Under the pieces are notes generated by a model. The model had not been told where the DNA came from and searched no databases. It was given only the letters and a program-made list of their open reading frames with translations. The translations under genes were made by a program, and so were the position numbers. A DNA stretch of 64,000 nt from Halichondria panicea (taxonomy: Eukaryota; Porifera; Demospongiae; Suberitida; Halichondriidae), in NCBI RefSeq assembly GCF_963675165.1, contig NC_087390.1, positions 413,001-477,000 on the forward strand. Reading direction: 5' to 3'. Below, one piece after another: positions 11,364 through 22,500 of this stretch. The number at the start of each line of letters is the position of its first letter. Within the stretch, counting starts at the first letter, position 1.

Positions 11364-11886
11364 AACAAATTATAGCTAGTCTACTAGATCCATGTAACTA
11401 TAACTATGAAGCTCTTCTAAACATTTTGAAGTGTAGTCTGTATCTGCTTATGTTGTCGTGTGTGTGCACTTGTGTCCCATTATCCCCCCAAATTTCATTT
11501 GTGTTATCGCCGATCTATTATGATTGTGATGCAGTGCGCGTGCGTGGGCGGCTGGATTTTGCTCTATTGTTGTGGTGAGAGTGATGTGTGCGGCGAGTTT
11601 GTGAGGCTACACTACAATTACCGTATATACCACATGGCCGATATGGCATGGCAATCCACGGGATGTTTCATTATTGATACACTTCTGAGTTCAAGTGTGT
11701 TGTTTGCTGTTGCCTTGAAGAGTGTAGCTAGCTAGCTACGGCGGTACATTTCAGTGAATGTGAGTTAAACAATTGTGTGCGAGGAAGTAGTGTATCTATA
11801 ATAGCAATTGTAGCTAGATCTAAGTCAAAATTGAAAAAATCCTTTTTTTTATACTCTCCAGTTATTAAAGAGAGTTGAGATCTGAT
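11364..11886. other. Spacer between R0 and the acyltransferase gene
   Basis: About 0.5 kb between two plus-strand genes. An open frame here (about 90 codons, starting from GTG) has no domain and no support. The region presumably carries the R0 3' end and the acyltransferase promoter, but no motif can be assigned. Confidence 0.4.
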
Positions 11887-14800
11887 ATGGATAGCATCGA
11901 GTCATTGAAGCACAAGAATGGGCTCAAGAGGAGGAAGCAGCCACAGCAGCAGGTTTGTGGGATCAAGTGTGTACGTGTACATGTGTGTGTGTGCATGTAC
12001 CTAGCTAATGTGATTACCTAGCGAGACCACATGCATACACCACCAGCCAGCCATCTTGTGTTGAAGTCTGAGAACAGCAAATGCTATAATTATAATTATA
12101 TTGTATATACACGGCCTTATTTACAGTGAGACTACGTAGCTCTCAACAACAAAATATCGTAAAGACATACATCCTATTCTCGAATTCCCCTGTAGAGTAC
12201 AGCCACACAATGTGTTTCTTTGTGAGCGTGTATGGTACAGTTATTCAGAATCGTGTTGTCAACTTTAGTCCCAAACTATTGACTGACATGTGTTCACTTG
12301 TATCATCATACGGTGACATTATTTGCCTAGATCACATGCTCGTACATACAAAAATAAGGTACATACAAAAATAAACTGCTTTCCTTGTAGTGGTTGCATG
12401 CTTTGGCACTTTATGATGTACAGCTATTGTCCAATTTGTCAGTTTGCATTTTTCATAATTATAATAATTTTATATTGTACATGTTGTTCATGATCTATGC
12501 AGGATGTCGATGATGCTCCGAGTCATGTTGCTATGCCGATCAGACAACGGAGCAGTTGGTGAGTAAGCTCCTCTCGTTATATTGAAATTAATCACTATGA
12601 GCCTGTAGCTATAACCATGGCTGCAACCATGTTGTGTTTAACCACCTGGCTACGAGAGAAAAAAAACATTGAAACTATCACCCGTCTCTAAGTCAATTTC
12701 TATGTTTAGGTTATTCTATTTGTGGGTGTATTTTCCTGCCTAAATATATATGCCCTTGCATATGACCAGAAAACGTTGTGTTAATTATAAATCCTTTGTT
12801 CTCTTTGTGTGGACTTGGGTGGTCAGATCTTTTGTGTATCAGATGTCAGTTAATGATGTGGTGCATAACATGGCCACATAAAGCCCTACATTATCAGCGT
12901 GTAGTAAAAATGTGGTCGGACAGTTTTGTATGTACAAAATCAATTTTTTGGTTTATAGCGTCACTGTATTGCGGTCTTTGTGAGCTATTAAGTTTTGAGT
13001 GGTACTGTAAAATTCTCTCTCTTGTCTCTTGCAGGCCTCGTATATTCAAACCACAACTGTCACTAAACGAGTAAGTCTGTGATTTTAATTATTCCGTTAA
13101 TGTCATGTATTGAGCTTATAGCGTTTTGATTCCACAAATTGCAGATGCTGTATTATATACATGACTTCTCCCCCCCCCAGTGAACTAACAGTATCCGATA
13201 AGAGTTTTCAAATCATCCGTGATATTGCCATGGTGTACACGGTGCTGTTCATTGCCTATATTCTTACCCGGGACTTGTACATCAGAGGAAAGTAAGTGAC
13301 AGCTAATGCAGTGATGCCTGTGTATTTTTGCAGGCCACCCTCTATAATACAGCCAGGTTAATGGGCCCCAAAGTCTCCATAGCATGTGTTTGGACCTGTG
13401 TTAGCAGGCCACCCTCTATAATACAGCCACTGTTAGTCTGTCCAACCCTAGCCATTGTGTAAAACTTTCAATAGAAATGTTGTTAGCTTCAGTATTAGAA
13501 ATGTCATTAGCAAGATATCGATATAATTATACCACAAAAAGATTCAATTTTTATTATCGTTTGGTTGCTGTGATGGTGGTTTGTAGTTTGGTTTCAGTTA
13601 CCACCTAGTCACGTTTATACTATGGATTACATCGATCACCTAATTTCCATTGTTACTATTAGCATAATTATCAGATATTATACCAACTAATCTGTTTGTG
13701 TAAGTATCCATCGTTTAATTATGTATCTCACAGTATGGTTGCTATGGGGTACCCATGAAGTTATTTCACGATCCATTTCACTGCTAACACGCTTAATTGT
13801 TATTGTTACTACATCCATTACCACCCACACACCACCCACACACACACACACACACACATACCCACCCACACATACAGAGATGTGTCCTGGCTGACCTCTA
13901 GTTTAGGAACTCCTGAAGTGATGGTCAAGGCCTTGAGTATAGAGCTGTGCTTACTGGGTCTGGCACTCACGGTGCAGCCTTCTCTGCAAGTGAGACCACC
14001 ACCATACACCACCTTGAGTCACTAGCTACTGTTTTAGATCAGATGAGGTCCGACACGAGTACCTCGATTAGGCTAACATTAAGGTACTGCATTTAGTCAC
14101 ATGCAACAATGACTTTACTGACTTTAACGTTGAATTTTGCACGTGACCAAGTGTAATCGAGGCACTCGTGTCGTACCTGCTCTGGTTTTAGATGCAGCCT
14201 ATAGAAACATGTATTGTTAAAATAATGTGTAAAGTTCTACAAATTAGTACGTCTTTGTGGAGAGTATTAATCAATTCTCTAGTTAGCACCAATTTATTTT
14301 CAAGACTGTATTACACAAATTTATACAGAGTACGTAGAAGAGAAAATTTAGTGACTTGTTCTCCCAAAACAAGACGCCCTCAATGTATCTATGACACCAT
14401 TTATTTCTGAAGTATTATTGATTTTTCTTACCCTCCAGATATGGCGTTACATGAGGGATATTGTACCCAGTCTGCGTAGAGTTTTCGATGTATCGTTCAT
14501 CCTTGTCTTCGCTGGCTATGTGTTTGGAACAGCTGCCCTCGTGTGCTACGTGTCCTACCAAACGCCATTCCCTACCTACTTCTCTGGAGTGCTCACCATC
14601 GAGCAGGTAATGGACTAACTACGCTAACAATTGTGGTCATGTATAAGCACTGCGTAGGTATAAGTCTCAGTGGTGTAGGAAGGGGGAGGGGCTCCAGGGG
14701 TTGGAGCCCCCCCTCTAGGCTATTAAGTAGAGATGACTTATCTAAGCTGAACTATGTATATATGTAGACTCTTTTTTCATTCAAAAACCATTGAGAAATT

Positions 14801-17800
14801 TCTTCCTACGCCACTGAGTCTACTGTAGTCTAAGACCTAGGTATGCAACTACTAGTAGATAAGCCTCAGTGGCTTTGTTGTGTGGTAGACTATAATTATA
14901 GACATGTCCTTTGATGATACTACATGTACCAGCATATGCCCCATGCATGCAGTCAGTGTGTGTCTTTGATCTTTGCACAAGTATTATTGTACTCCAGGCA
15001 TGATGGCTGCTGTGTTGAACACACACATTATTGAACTCACACAATTTGTGAATGTTAGACCATATGCTCTGAGCACAGCACAATCATCACCTGACCTAGC
15101 TAGTGGTTTAATTAATGAACCTTCTATACTGATCAAGACCATGATTCCATTTGCACTATATGGATGTGGTTAGCCTTTCTCTGGGAAACGTATTAATAAT
15201 AATATAATCTCAATACAAAATTCCCCATACAAGAGTGTGTATGCATGGTAACCATGGTGACCACTCCTCCACTCAGCTGCGACTGTCCATGAAGACTTAT
15301 TCCTACGTGCGTGAGAATGCCTACAAGGTCATCTACCCGTGGAACAAAGAGGACCAATCAGGTTAGAGCCGCTTAGTTGGCTGCTAGCATTCTTTTGGCG
15401 TTAGGTCTAATTATGCCTACCGGGTTAGTACTTAAACTGTATACTCCCGCCCCCTCCTACGCAGGCCCAGCTGTGTGGTACAAAGGTCAAATGGAGCCAA
15501 AGGTCGGATCGTACAGTCAATTCCTCTACTTTCTCTTTGCTCCCACCATGATCTACAGGGACAACTACCCACGGTACAACTGATGCTTATCCCTTATCCC
15601 TAACAGTTTTATCGTTAATTTTAGAATTTCTATCTGTCGTTGACTTGATTGGTTAACTTTTTTTTCATTCCAGAAATCCTGGTCCAATCAATTGGAAGAA
15701 TGTCGCTGTGTATTTAGCACAGGTACGTAATACTATAAATATTTAGCGTAAAACGCGTGTATAAATAGAATATGCATGGACTAATTTCACAATCATTTTA
15801 TCATCTCGTAACAGTTTGTGCTCTCCCTGTGGTGTGTGGCCATCATCTGCTCTGAATTCATCTTCCCAAAATCTCTAAAGTGAGTTCATTCTGAACGGAC
15901 TGTCAGTGTTACGTTAGCTCCAACTTTGACCGTGAAGTTTACTCGTACTCAACACTCACACACACACACACACACCCCCATACCCCCTCCCCACACACAC
16001 ACACACACACACACACAGGTCGGAGGTTCTACTATTGTCGTACATGGCTAGTCTAGTGTACGTACTCCCGATCACCTTCCTCTCTCACACCAGCTTCCTC
16101 CATAGCTACCTCAACTTCTCCTGTGAAGTGCTGAGGTTTGCAGACAGAGAGTTTTATTCAGTGAGAAAATTTGTACATAAGAGTATTAATGGCAAAAGAA
16201 GGGCTTAGTTATTATAGAAATCAATCTGTTGATTGTATGCATATGGAAATTATGTTACTGCACTGTTAAAGTATTGCCTGAGAAGCCTTAGCTTAGCATG
16301 TACAATCGTAAGTATACATGTACATTGCAAGGGCAGCTCTGAGTTATGTATCAGGTTGAGAACTTCCTGTTGCTTGTTGTGATGTTTGTGTGTTGTGAGG
16401 CTTCTGTTGTTCCTTGGGTACTTATTGAGCTATAGTGAGTACACATAAGTAGCCTTTCCTGTTCATACAGTGTGTACTGCAGAAGAGATCCGACATGCGT
16501 GCACGAATCACTACAAGTTCAGTGCATTGATGTCATTGCGGTTCCCAGGCCAATGATCTAGCACTTGTAGTGATTCGTGCACGCCATGTCGGACCTCCTC
16601 TGAGTATATTATAGTGATTTGGTGGAAGTTACAGGTCCCATGCATGGTAACTACTTGTAGACAGGCAAGCAGCTTTTACGCCAAACATTGACTCTGTTAC
16701 TACTATATAATTATACCTATCTTTTTCGATCAACCCAAATTAAGTTGATCTCCTGTTTGGACCTGTGTTAATATAGCTAGACCACCTCTTTATTACAGCC
16801 ATGCACTGTTGGTCTACCAATGCATGCAAGGGGGTGAAGCTATAAATCACTATAATCATTATTTAGGACTGGTGGACTTGCACATCGTTCTCTACATTCT
16901 ACCGCAAGTGGAACATACTGGTCCACGATTGGCTGCACTCGTACATCTACAGGGACATAAAACATGTGAGTGTGCGGAAGGGGAGGGGGGCTACCAATAC
17001 ATGTACGTATACGTATACAGGCCACTGGGCCACTGCTGGTAAGCCCTGGAGTATGACAATGCTGTATATTCTCACATGTATATATTATAGGCCACTGCTG
17101 GTTAGCCCTAGGATAACAACAATCTACTGTATATGTGCTCTCCTATAATTATACAGAGTTGTTACATACTGCATGCTGGTTATCCCTGGGATAACAATAC
17201 TATATACCCCCCCCCCCTCCATCACACACTGCAGGTGACTGGTCGTCAGTGGATGGCCGTGTTTGCCACCATCCATTTATCAGCAGTTATTCACGAGTAC
17301 ATCGTGGCCATAGCTCTGCAATTTGCCTTCCCTCTGCTTTTCTTAGAGTTTGCTATTGGAGGAGGTACTGTTTATAATTCTGTTGGGTCCGGTCTATAGT
17401 TTCTAAGTCATAATTATCATTTTTCTACTACGAAATTTTTGAGGGGCTTAATTTTCGCGGATTTCTTGGGTTAACAATCCTACACGAAAATTAATTCCAC
17501 GAAAATTGTTCTTTAATTAGAATTACCTGCTATAACGTGCAAAGATTTAATGGCGTGGCTTCCGGTAAGCAGCCATTCCGCAAACATTGTGCAACGAAAT
17601 GCTTTTAGAGGCCAATCCATAAAATATAAGTGCCTCAAAAATTTCGCGCTATACGGTAATTCTTAAATTGAAATTGCAAGTTAGGGTACACGCAGTACGT
17701 AGCTATGTCTTGATAGAGATCACTGTGTCTTTCTAGAATTATCCCTCTATGAATATATAATTATATGACGATGGTTCTCACACGTATATACATTATAATT

Positions 17801-18364
17801 ATAGCCATGGTCTACTTCCTCCGCCCCAAGTCTATGGAGAGGCTGTACAACATACTGCTGCTGATAGGGTTCTGCTTCGGTGGAGCTAACTTGCTCTTCT
17901 TCTATCAAATGGAGTTTGCAGCACGAATCTACTGCCCTAGACAGGTATGCACATAGCTGGTTATAATCATGTGTCTCGTGTCACTGTTGATGAAAGGTCC
18001 ATATTTTATGATAGTATCACATGCAGATTCATTTGTAGCGCATCTATACATGTATATAATTATATACAGTGTATTAGTTGTAATCTACCATTAATTTTTT
18101 TGTGAGCACTTTATTGGCCTCTCTGAATTGAACTTCCTCCAACTTTGAGCATTGAATGCTAAAGTTGTTCATTGACATAACATTGTTCCATAAGAGAATA
18201 TAATCATTCCACTGCTAATTAACTGCGTGACAACAATACAATTAGTGCAGGTCCTTAACTCTTTCTTTCTTTCCTCCTCCTAGCGGTCGCTGCAGAATTT
18301 CTTCCTGCCTCAGCTGCTTGACTGTTACCAACACATGAACAATAATATCACTTCGAATTTCTAA
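11887..18364 (+). CDS. SOAT: Sterol O-acyltransferase (ACAT/SOAT, MBOAT family), complete, 15 exons, 482 aa
   Basis: Coding exons read from GT/AG sites with matching phases: 11887-11952, 12503-12558, 13035-13070, 13181-13291, 13878-13989, 14439-14606, 15277-15361, 15465-15573, 15674-15722, 15815-15879, 16019-16160, 16867-16965, 17235-17364, 17805-17944, 18284-18364. They total 1449 nt ending at TAA, so the model closes in frame. Family motifs are [17 protein letters not shown] (exon 8), FYSDWW split across exons 11-12, [11 protein letters not shown] (exon 12), and IHEY with the catalytic-type histidine (exon 13). Many membrane helices are present. Known family role: endoplasmic-reticulum enzyme that esterifies sterol with long-chain acyl-CoA for storage. 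The N-terminus is shorter than in vertebrate enzymes (482 against about 550 aa). AATAAA overlaps the stop codon (18363-18368). Partial copies of exons 11-15 recur at 35077, 46853 and 56324. DGAT1 is the closest alternative, but the FYSDWW/HEY context and the APTMIYRD-type segment fit SOAT better. Confidence 0.92.
13800..13868. repeat. CA-rich microsatellite in SOAT intron 4
   Basis: Interrupted (CA)n with CCACC units, ending about 10 bp before the exon 5 acceptor (CATACAG). Confidence 0.85.
14041..14184. repeat. Small inverted-repeat transposon in SOAT intron 5
   Basis: Terminal inverted repeats of roughly 25-30 bp: GTCCGACACGAGTACCTCGA at the left and TCGAGGCACTCGTGTCGTAC at the right. There is no coding capacity in the 90-bp core. 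Confidence 0.7.
14668..14816. mobile_element. Non-autonomous DNA transposon (MITE) in SOAT intron 6
   Basis: Ends are CAGTGGTGTAGGAAG and CTTCCTACGCCACTG, an imperfect 15-bp terminal inverted repeat. AGTCT directly flanks both ends (14663-14667 and 14817-14821) as a possible 5-bp target duplication. The CAGTGGCGTAG-type end is common in animal MITEs; the superfamily is not assigned. Confidence 0.75.
15955..16016. repeat. CA microsatellite at the SOAT exon 11 acceptor
   Basis: (CA)n interrupted by CCCCATACCCCCTCCC runs into the acceptor ACACACAG at 16018. The same tract, at different lengths, precedes the duplicated exon 11 copies at 35077 (about 100 bp) and 56324 (about 50 bp). Confidence 0.9.
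16480..16602. repeat. Hairpin MITE in SOAT intron 11
   Basis: Arms CAGAAGAGATCCGACATG..CGTGCACGAATCACTACAAGT and their inverse, with a core of about 45 bp. A degraded copy at the corresponding place in the pseudogene fragment (57204-57310) shows the insertion predates that duplication. Confidence 0.8.
17390..17662. repeat. ACCGTAT-type inverted-repeat element (family C) in SOAT intron 13
   Basis: The right end CTCAAAAATTTCGCGCTATACGGTA is the inverse of the family left end TACCGTATAGC..AAATTTT..GAGG, which is better preserved in the duplicate at 47008. Homologous copies lie at about 35470-35642 and 47008-47245. Independent family members are at 28526-28692, 62260-62464 and 62826-63004. Confidence 0.65.
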
Positions 18365-19568
18365 TAAATATCTAATTTATATCTAAATGGATAGGAAAAT
18401 AGTATAATTATGCACTTTAAAGATTTACACACACACATACACACAGTTTTTTTGTCACATTTTACTTATAATAAACATTATCCTTTGTGTGAAAACTTTC
18501 TGCACTCCCTTTGTAACAATAAATGACTTTTTGCAAAATTTGTTGTAAAATTTTTAAAATGCATGGTGGGTGAGACCAGGCTACGCCTTAATATAATGTA
18601 GCCCCTCCCTCTAGCTATACCTGTTCACTGAACAGATATCTATAATGTAGTGATTAGGGGTTGGTTTATGCTAGCATAATTTTGGTAATTTTTTTGAATT
18701 ACAGGTCAGTATACGAGTCCTAGTATAAACTATTGGAATTACTGGCGCATGGTTAATTATCTCCTTGCAATTCTATATATATTATAGATAGAGTCACGTG
18801 GCAATTACTTATAGTTTGATGTTACTTGTGCAACGACATGGGGCCTATGCTGTACTTGGAGGAATAATGTGGGAATATTAAATAGGCGATTTGAAAAGAA
18901 TAATAGGCTGTTTACTTGAGCATAAAAGAATAGCATAATAGGTAATATCTCGAGCATAATCTACCAATCCCTACTGGTGATTGAACAAACACTGACATGC
19001 ACACACATATATAGTACATGCATGAGGAAACTATTAAGACAGTTGATATTTCATTGTGTATAATTATTATTAAATTATACGTTTTATTATGATCAAGATA
19101 AATAATATAATTATTGTGAAGGTTTGCTCCCCATGCACTGTTTGACTACAAGCCATTTAGTTAATCAAGCCATCAGATAGTCTTCTGTTTTCATTCAGCT
19201 CCTTTCTTATAATGACTGTGGAATTCAATTCTGTCAACAATTGCAATCCGAACAACGGCGCGAGGCATTAGCACAGCGCAGCTTGCACCCGTTTGCAAAA
19301 ATTTTAGACCCTCAAAACTTACCCACTATAATATCATTATATGGTATAATCATTATAGTACAATGCATGTCTTGTTAGCCAAGGGAACCAAACATTCAAT
19401 TATATAGCACAACAATTTTAACTCTACAAAAAAATCTTATCTCTCTTTAATTAAATTACAACGCTGTAACACAAACAATTACTAACGTCAGTAACTGTTG
19501 ATATGCCTACGAAGATTATTTAAGTTGTATATACATGTTATAAAGGTACCTCAGCTAAATAAGACAGT
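18365..19568. other. Tail-to-tail spacer between SOAT and R1
   Basis: This is 1.2 kb between convergent genes. It contains a short CA tract near 18427, further AATAAA signals at 18470 and 18517 that could serve SOAT, and the R1 3' flank. Sequence homologous to this spacer follows each acyltransferase fragment at 36344-37219 and 47961-48723, which fixes it as part of the duplicated unit. No gene is seen. Confidence 0.6.
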
Positions 19569-22500
19569 TCACACTTCATTGTGTATCGGACCGATTTCTG
19601 TGTGTGTAACAACCGGACGATGGTTGACTCTTTGAGGGGGAGGGGCTGGTCTGTAGTCCTCTGCAGCGAGGGGGGCTAGTTCATCCATGTAGGATAGTCT
19701 CAGCTGATCCGGCCTTGTGGCTGGTCTAATGATGGGAGGAGTGATGTAACGATCGGGGTCAGCTTCTTCCACGGCTCCATCAGTGTAAGGTGGGTTCAAG
19801 GCGTCTCTTTGTTCATAGTCGTCTACTGCTTCGAGTAATTCGTCATCATCATTTTCATCGGCTACTTGCTGATACATTTCCCAGGCATTGTTAGCTCGTC
19901 GGAGTCTAATGTCTGCAGTACCAGCACATAAGTTCCTTTTGACATAGTTAACAACTTCCTTTATCTTGAGCCATATTTTGGTCTTCTTCAGTATAAAGTG
20001 GTGGAAATGGTAGCTGATTATTATCACAAAGAGTATGAAAGCTATAGACATTGAAACAAAAGCCAGTGTTTCTTGTTGTCGGTTTGTTTCAACAACATAG
20101 GAAGTGGCATAGGATAGAATGCCGAGGTTAAGTAGAAACAATGCTTCTAGATATTCACTAAGTTGCTTTTTATACACTCGGTTGTTCAATGATATCAGTC
20201 CGAATGCAATACACCCAGATGATAGCACAGGGAGAGAAGTGTCTGGAGCCATTGCAACTACTAGATTATGAGCGATCAGAGCGAAGAGGAGCAGTCCCAC
20301 CCAGTAGCGATGCTTGGGAGTGAATGGAGCATGGTATGCATCCATGAAGCCGATGTATTTTGTGTTCTTAGTCCATTTCATAACTTTTGAACAGTGCTGA
20401 AGCCATTGTCCAAAGAAGAGCAGTACAGTGAACAATCCACCAGCAATGAGGATAATGGCAGCAGCAAAAAACTGAGGAATGTGATTGGGAGTGAAGTATT
20501 GAACATTGCCGTCATACAACCAAACAGTGTTTGTTGAACCGTCAGGATAATCCAAGACCCTGTATTGTAGTGCAGCAATGATAAACCGTAAAAATTTTGA
20601 ATAAGAGAGTAGGACGAGTGTGCCTAGTGCAGCAACTGGGTTCCTGTTGGAGAGGAGCTTTGCAAACGAGTCAAAATAGTTGCTCAAAATTATAACAAGA
20701 AACATTAGAAGAAACAAGTAAGCTGGGAAGACAAGTTGAAGGAGCACTTTTGCTTGAGAGTTCATTCCATCGTAAAAGCATATCTCTATTCCCAAGTCAA
20801 GATTCACCCAGGATACGAAAACTGTTAAAAAGTTGTTTAAATTAGGTAAGAAAATCGCTCTATTAGCTGCTAGTATATTGGCATAAAAAATGAGACCTTG
20901 AATATTCCCAGTTGCTATAGTGATGTTGAGCACGAGAATGAAAGCAACTAGCAATATGCCAGCCAGCGCAAATGAAATTAGCAAAAAAAGGTAAAAATTA
21001 GAGCATTCTTTACATTTTGACGTAGCCAACATAACACTGAGTCCTGATTGACATTCTCCACACAAGACACCACTTCGATTGTAGGCACATTGTTCGTCAC
21101 GGTTGCTTAGACTGATGTTGACTGGCCTTTTTACGCAATAGTCAAATGCACAGTTACTAACAACATAACCTGTTTTGTTGGTAGTATTTATGACTTCTAT
21201 CCATATGTTGTTATTACTTTCTAGCTTTATGGTTTCATTTTCCTCAGAACAGTTTGTTATCTGATATTGTAGCAAGTCTGGATCACAGTCACACTTGCAC
21301 TCAGTATCGGACTGAATTGGTTTGAGTCCAATAGGGCATGTGCAGGGTAGAAAAGAAATTTTGATGAGTTGTTTTGAAATTCCCAAATTGATGCATGGAC
21401 CCTCGGCATAGAGTTCCACTTGAGCAGAGCTGTCTTGTGAGAATACATTGTACTCTAATTCTGTGCATTGATGACCAACTGTTTGTTTTGCCTGTCCTTC
21501 TTTGAGACGATCAAATCCACTATCAGTGATAACAGAACTGTGAATTGTGGCATTCATTGGATTTCCAACTTGGTCAACAGCCATAACACTGATTTTAAAT
21601 GCGTGTCCCTTTCTTGGAGAAACATAATCATTTTGTGAATAGTTACAAAACATCACCTGAACAGGCCCAGAGGAGATTGATAATTCGGTGGAGGATTTTA
21701 TGGTGTTATTTATGTAGTCCAATATAGATCCATTTGAATAAATCTCATATTCAGCATTTTGATTAATTGTACACCTGTCCAACAGACCTCCGTAGATGTC
21801 TGCTCCTGACTGGGTAGCCGTGTTGTTAGTCATGAATGTGTTGAAATAGTTTAGATTTCTGTCCCACCCATACAGTTTAATTGTTTGAATGAAGCAGCCA
21901 GAAAAAATGGTGTGAGTATCATCATCTTCTGTGACCCCTCCTCCACATGCGCTCCTCTGTGTGTCATCTGCCACAAATATTCCTCCTCCGTACTGAGCCA
22001 AGTTGTTGTTAATCATTAACTTGACATTAAATGTAGACCTAATACGGTCACCTTTAGTTTTAAATAGGTAGAGTTTCGAACTTTGCTGTAGAAACAGTCC
22101 ACCTCCACTAGCATTAGCTGTGTTTGAGTCAATGTTGACGTGTGATTGAGCAAAGTTAATAGTTGAAGACACTGCATGTATACCTCCACCATTCTCAGCA
22201 ATGTTGTGAGCAATCTCACTCTGTGTATTTAGAGGAAGTGGATTACCATCTGCATCTACCATCTGCACTGATTGGAACTCAACTTCGCTAAAATATGCAT
22301 AAATCCCTCCACCATCTTTGTGTGCTGTGTTGTGGTAGATCTCTACTGGCACATTTACAAAGAGTGCACTCTCTCTCAGAAATATCCCTCCTCCAGAGGT
22401 AGCTGTGTTGTTGGTGATGAGTACTCCTTCTGTGTTAATGTATATTTCACTCTGGTCAGCGCTGATAGCTCCTCCAAGTATACCGCGATTGTTACTCAGT

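Noticed and set aside
11460-11735. A 91-codon plus-strand frame after R0
   Set aside because: Starts at GTG, no recognisable domain, no splice support, and not duplicated with the neighbouring units.
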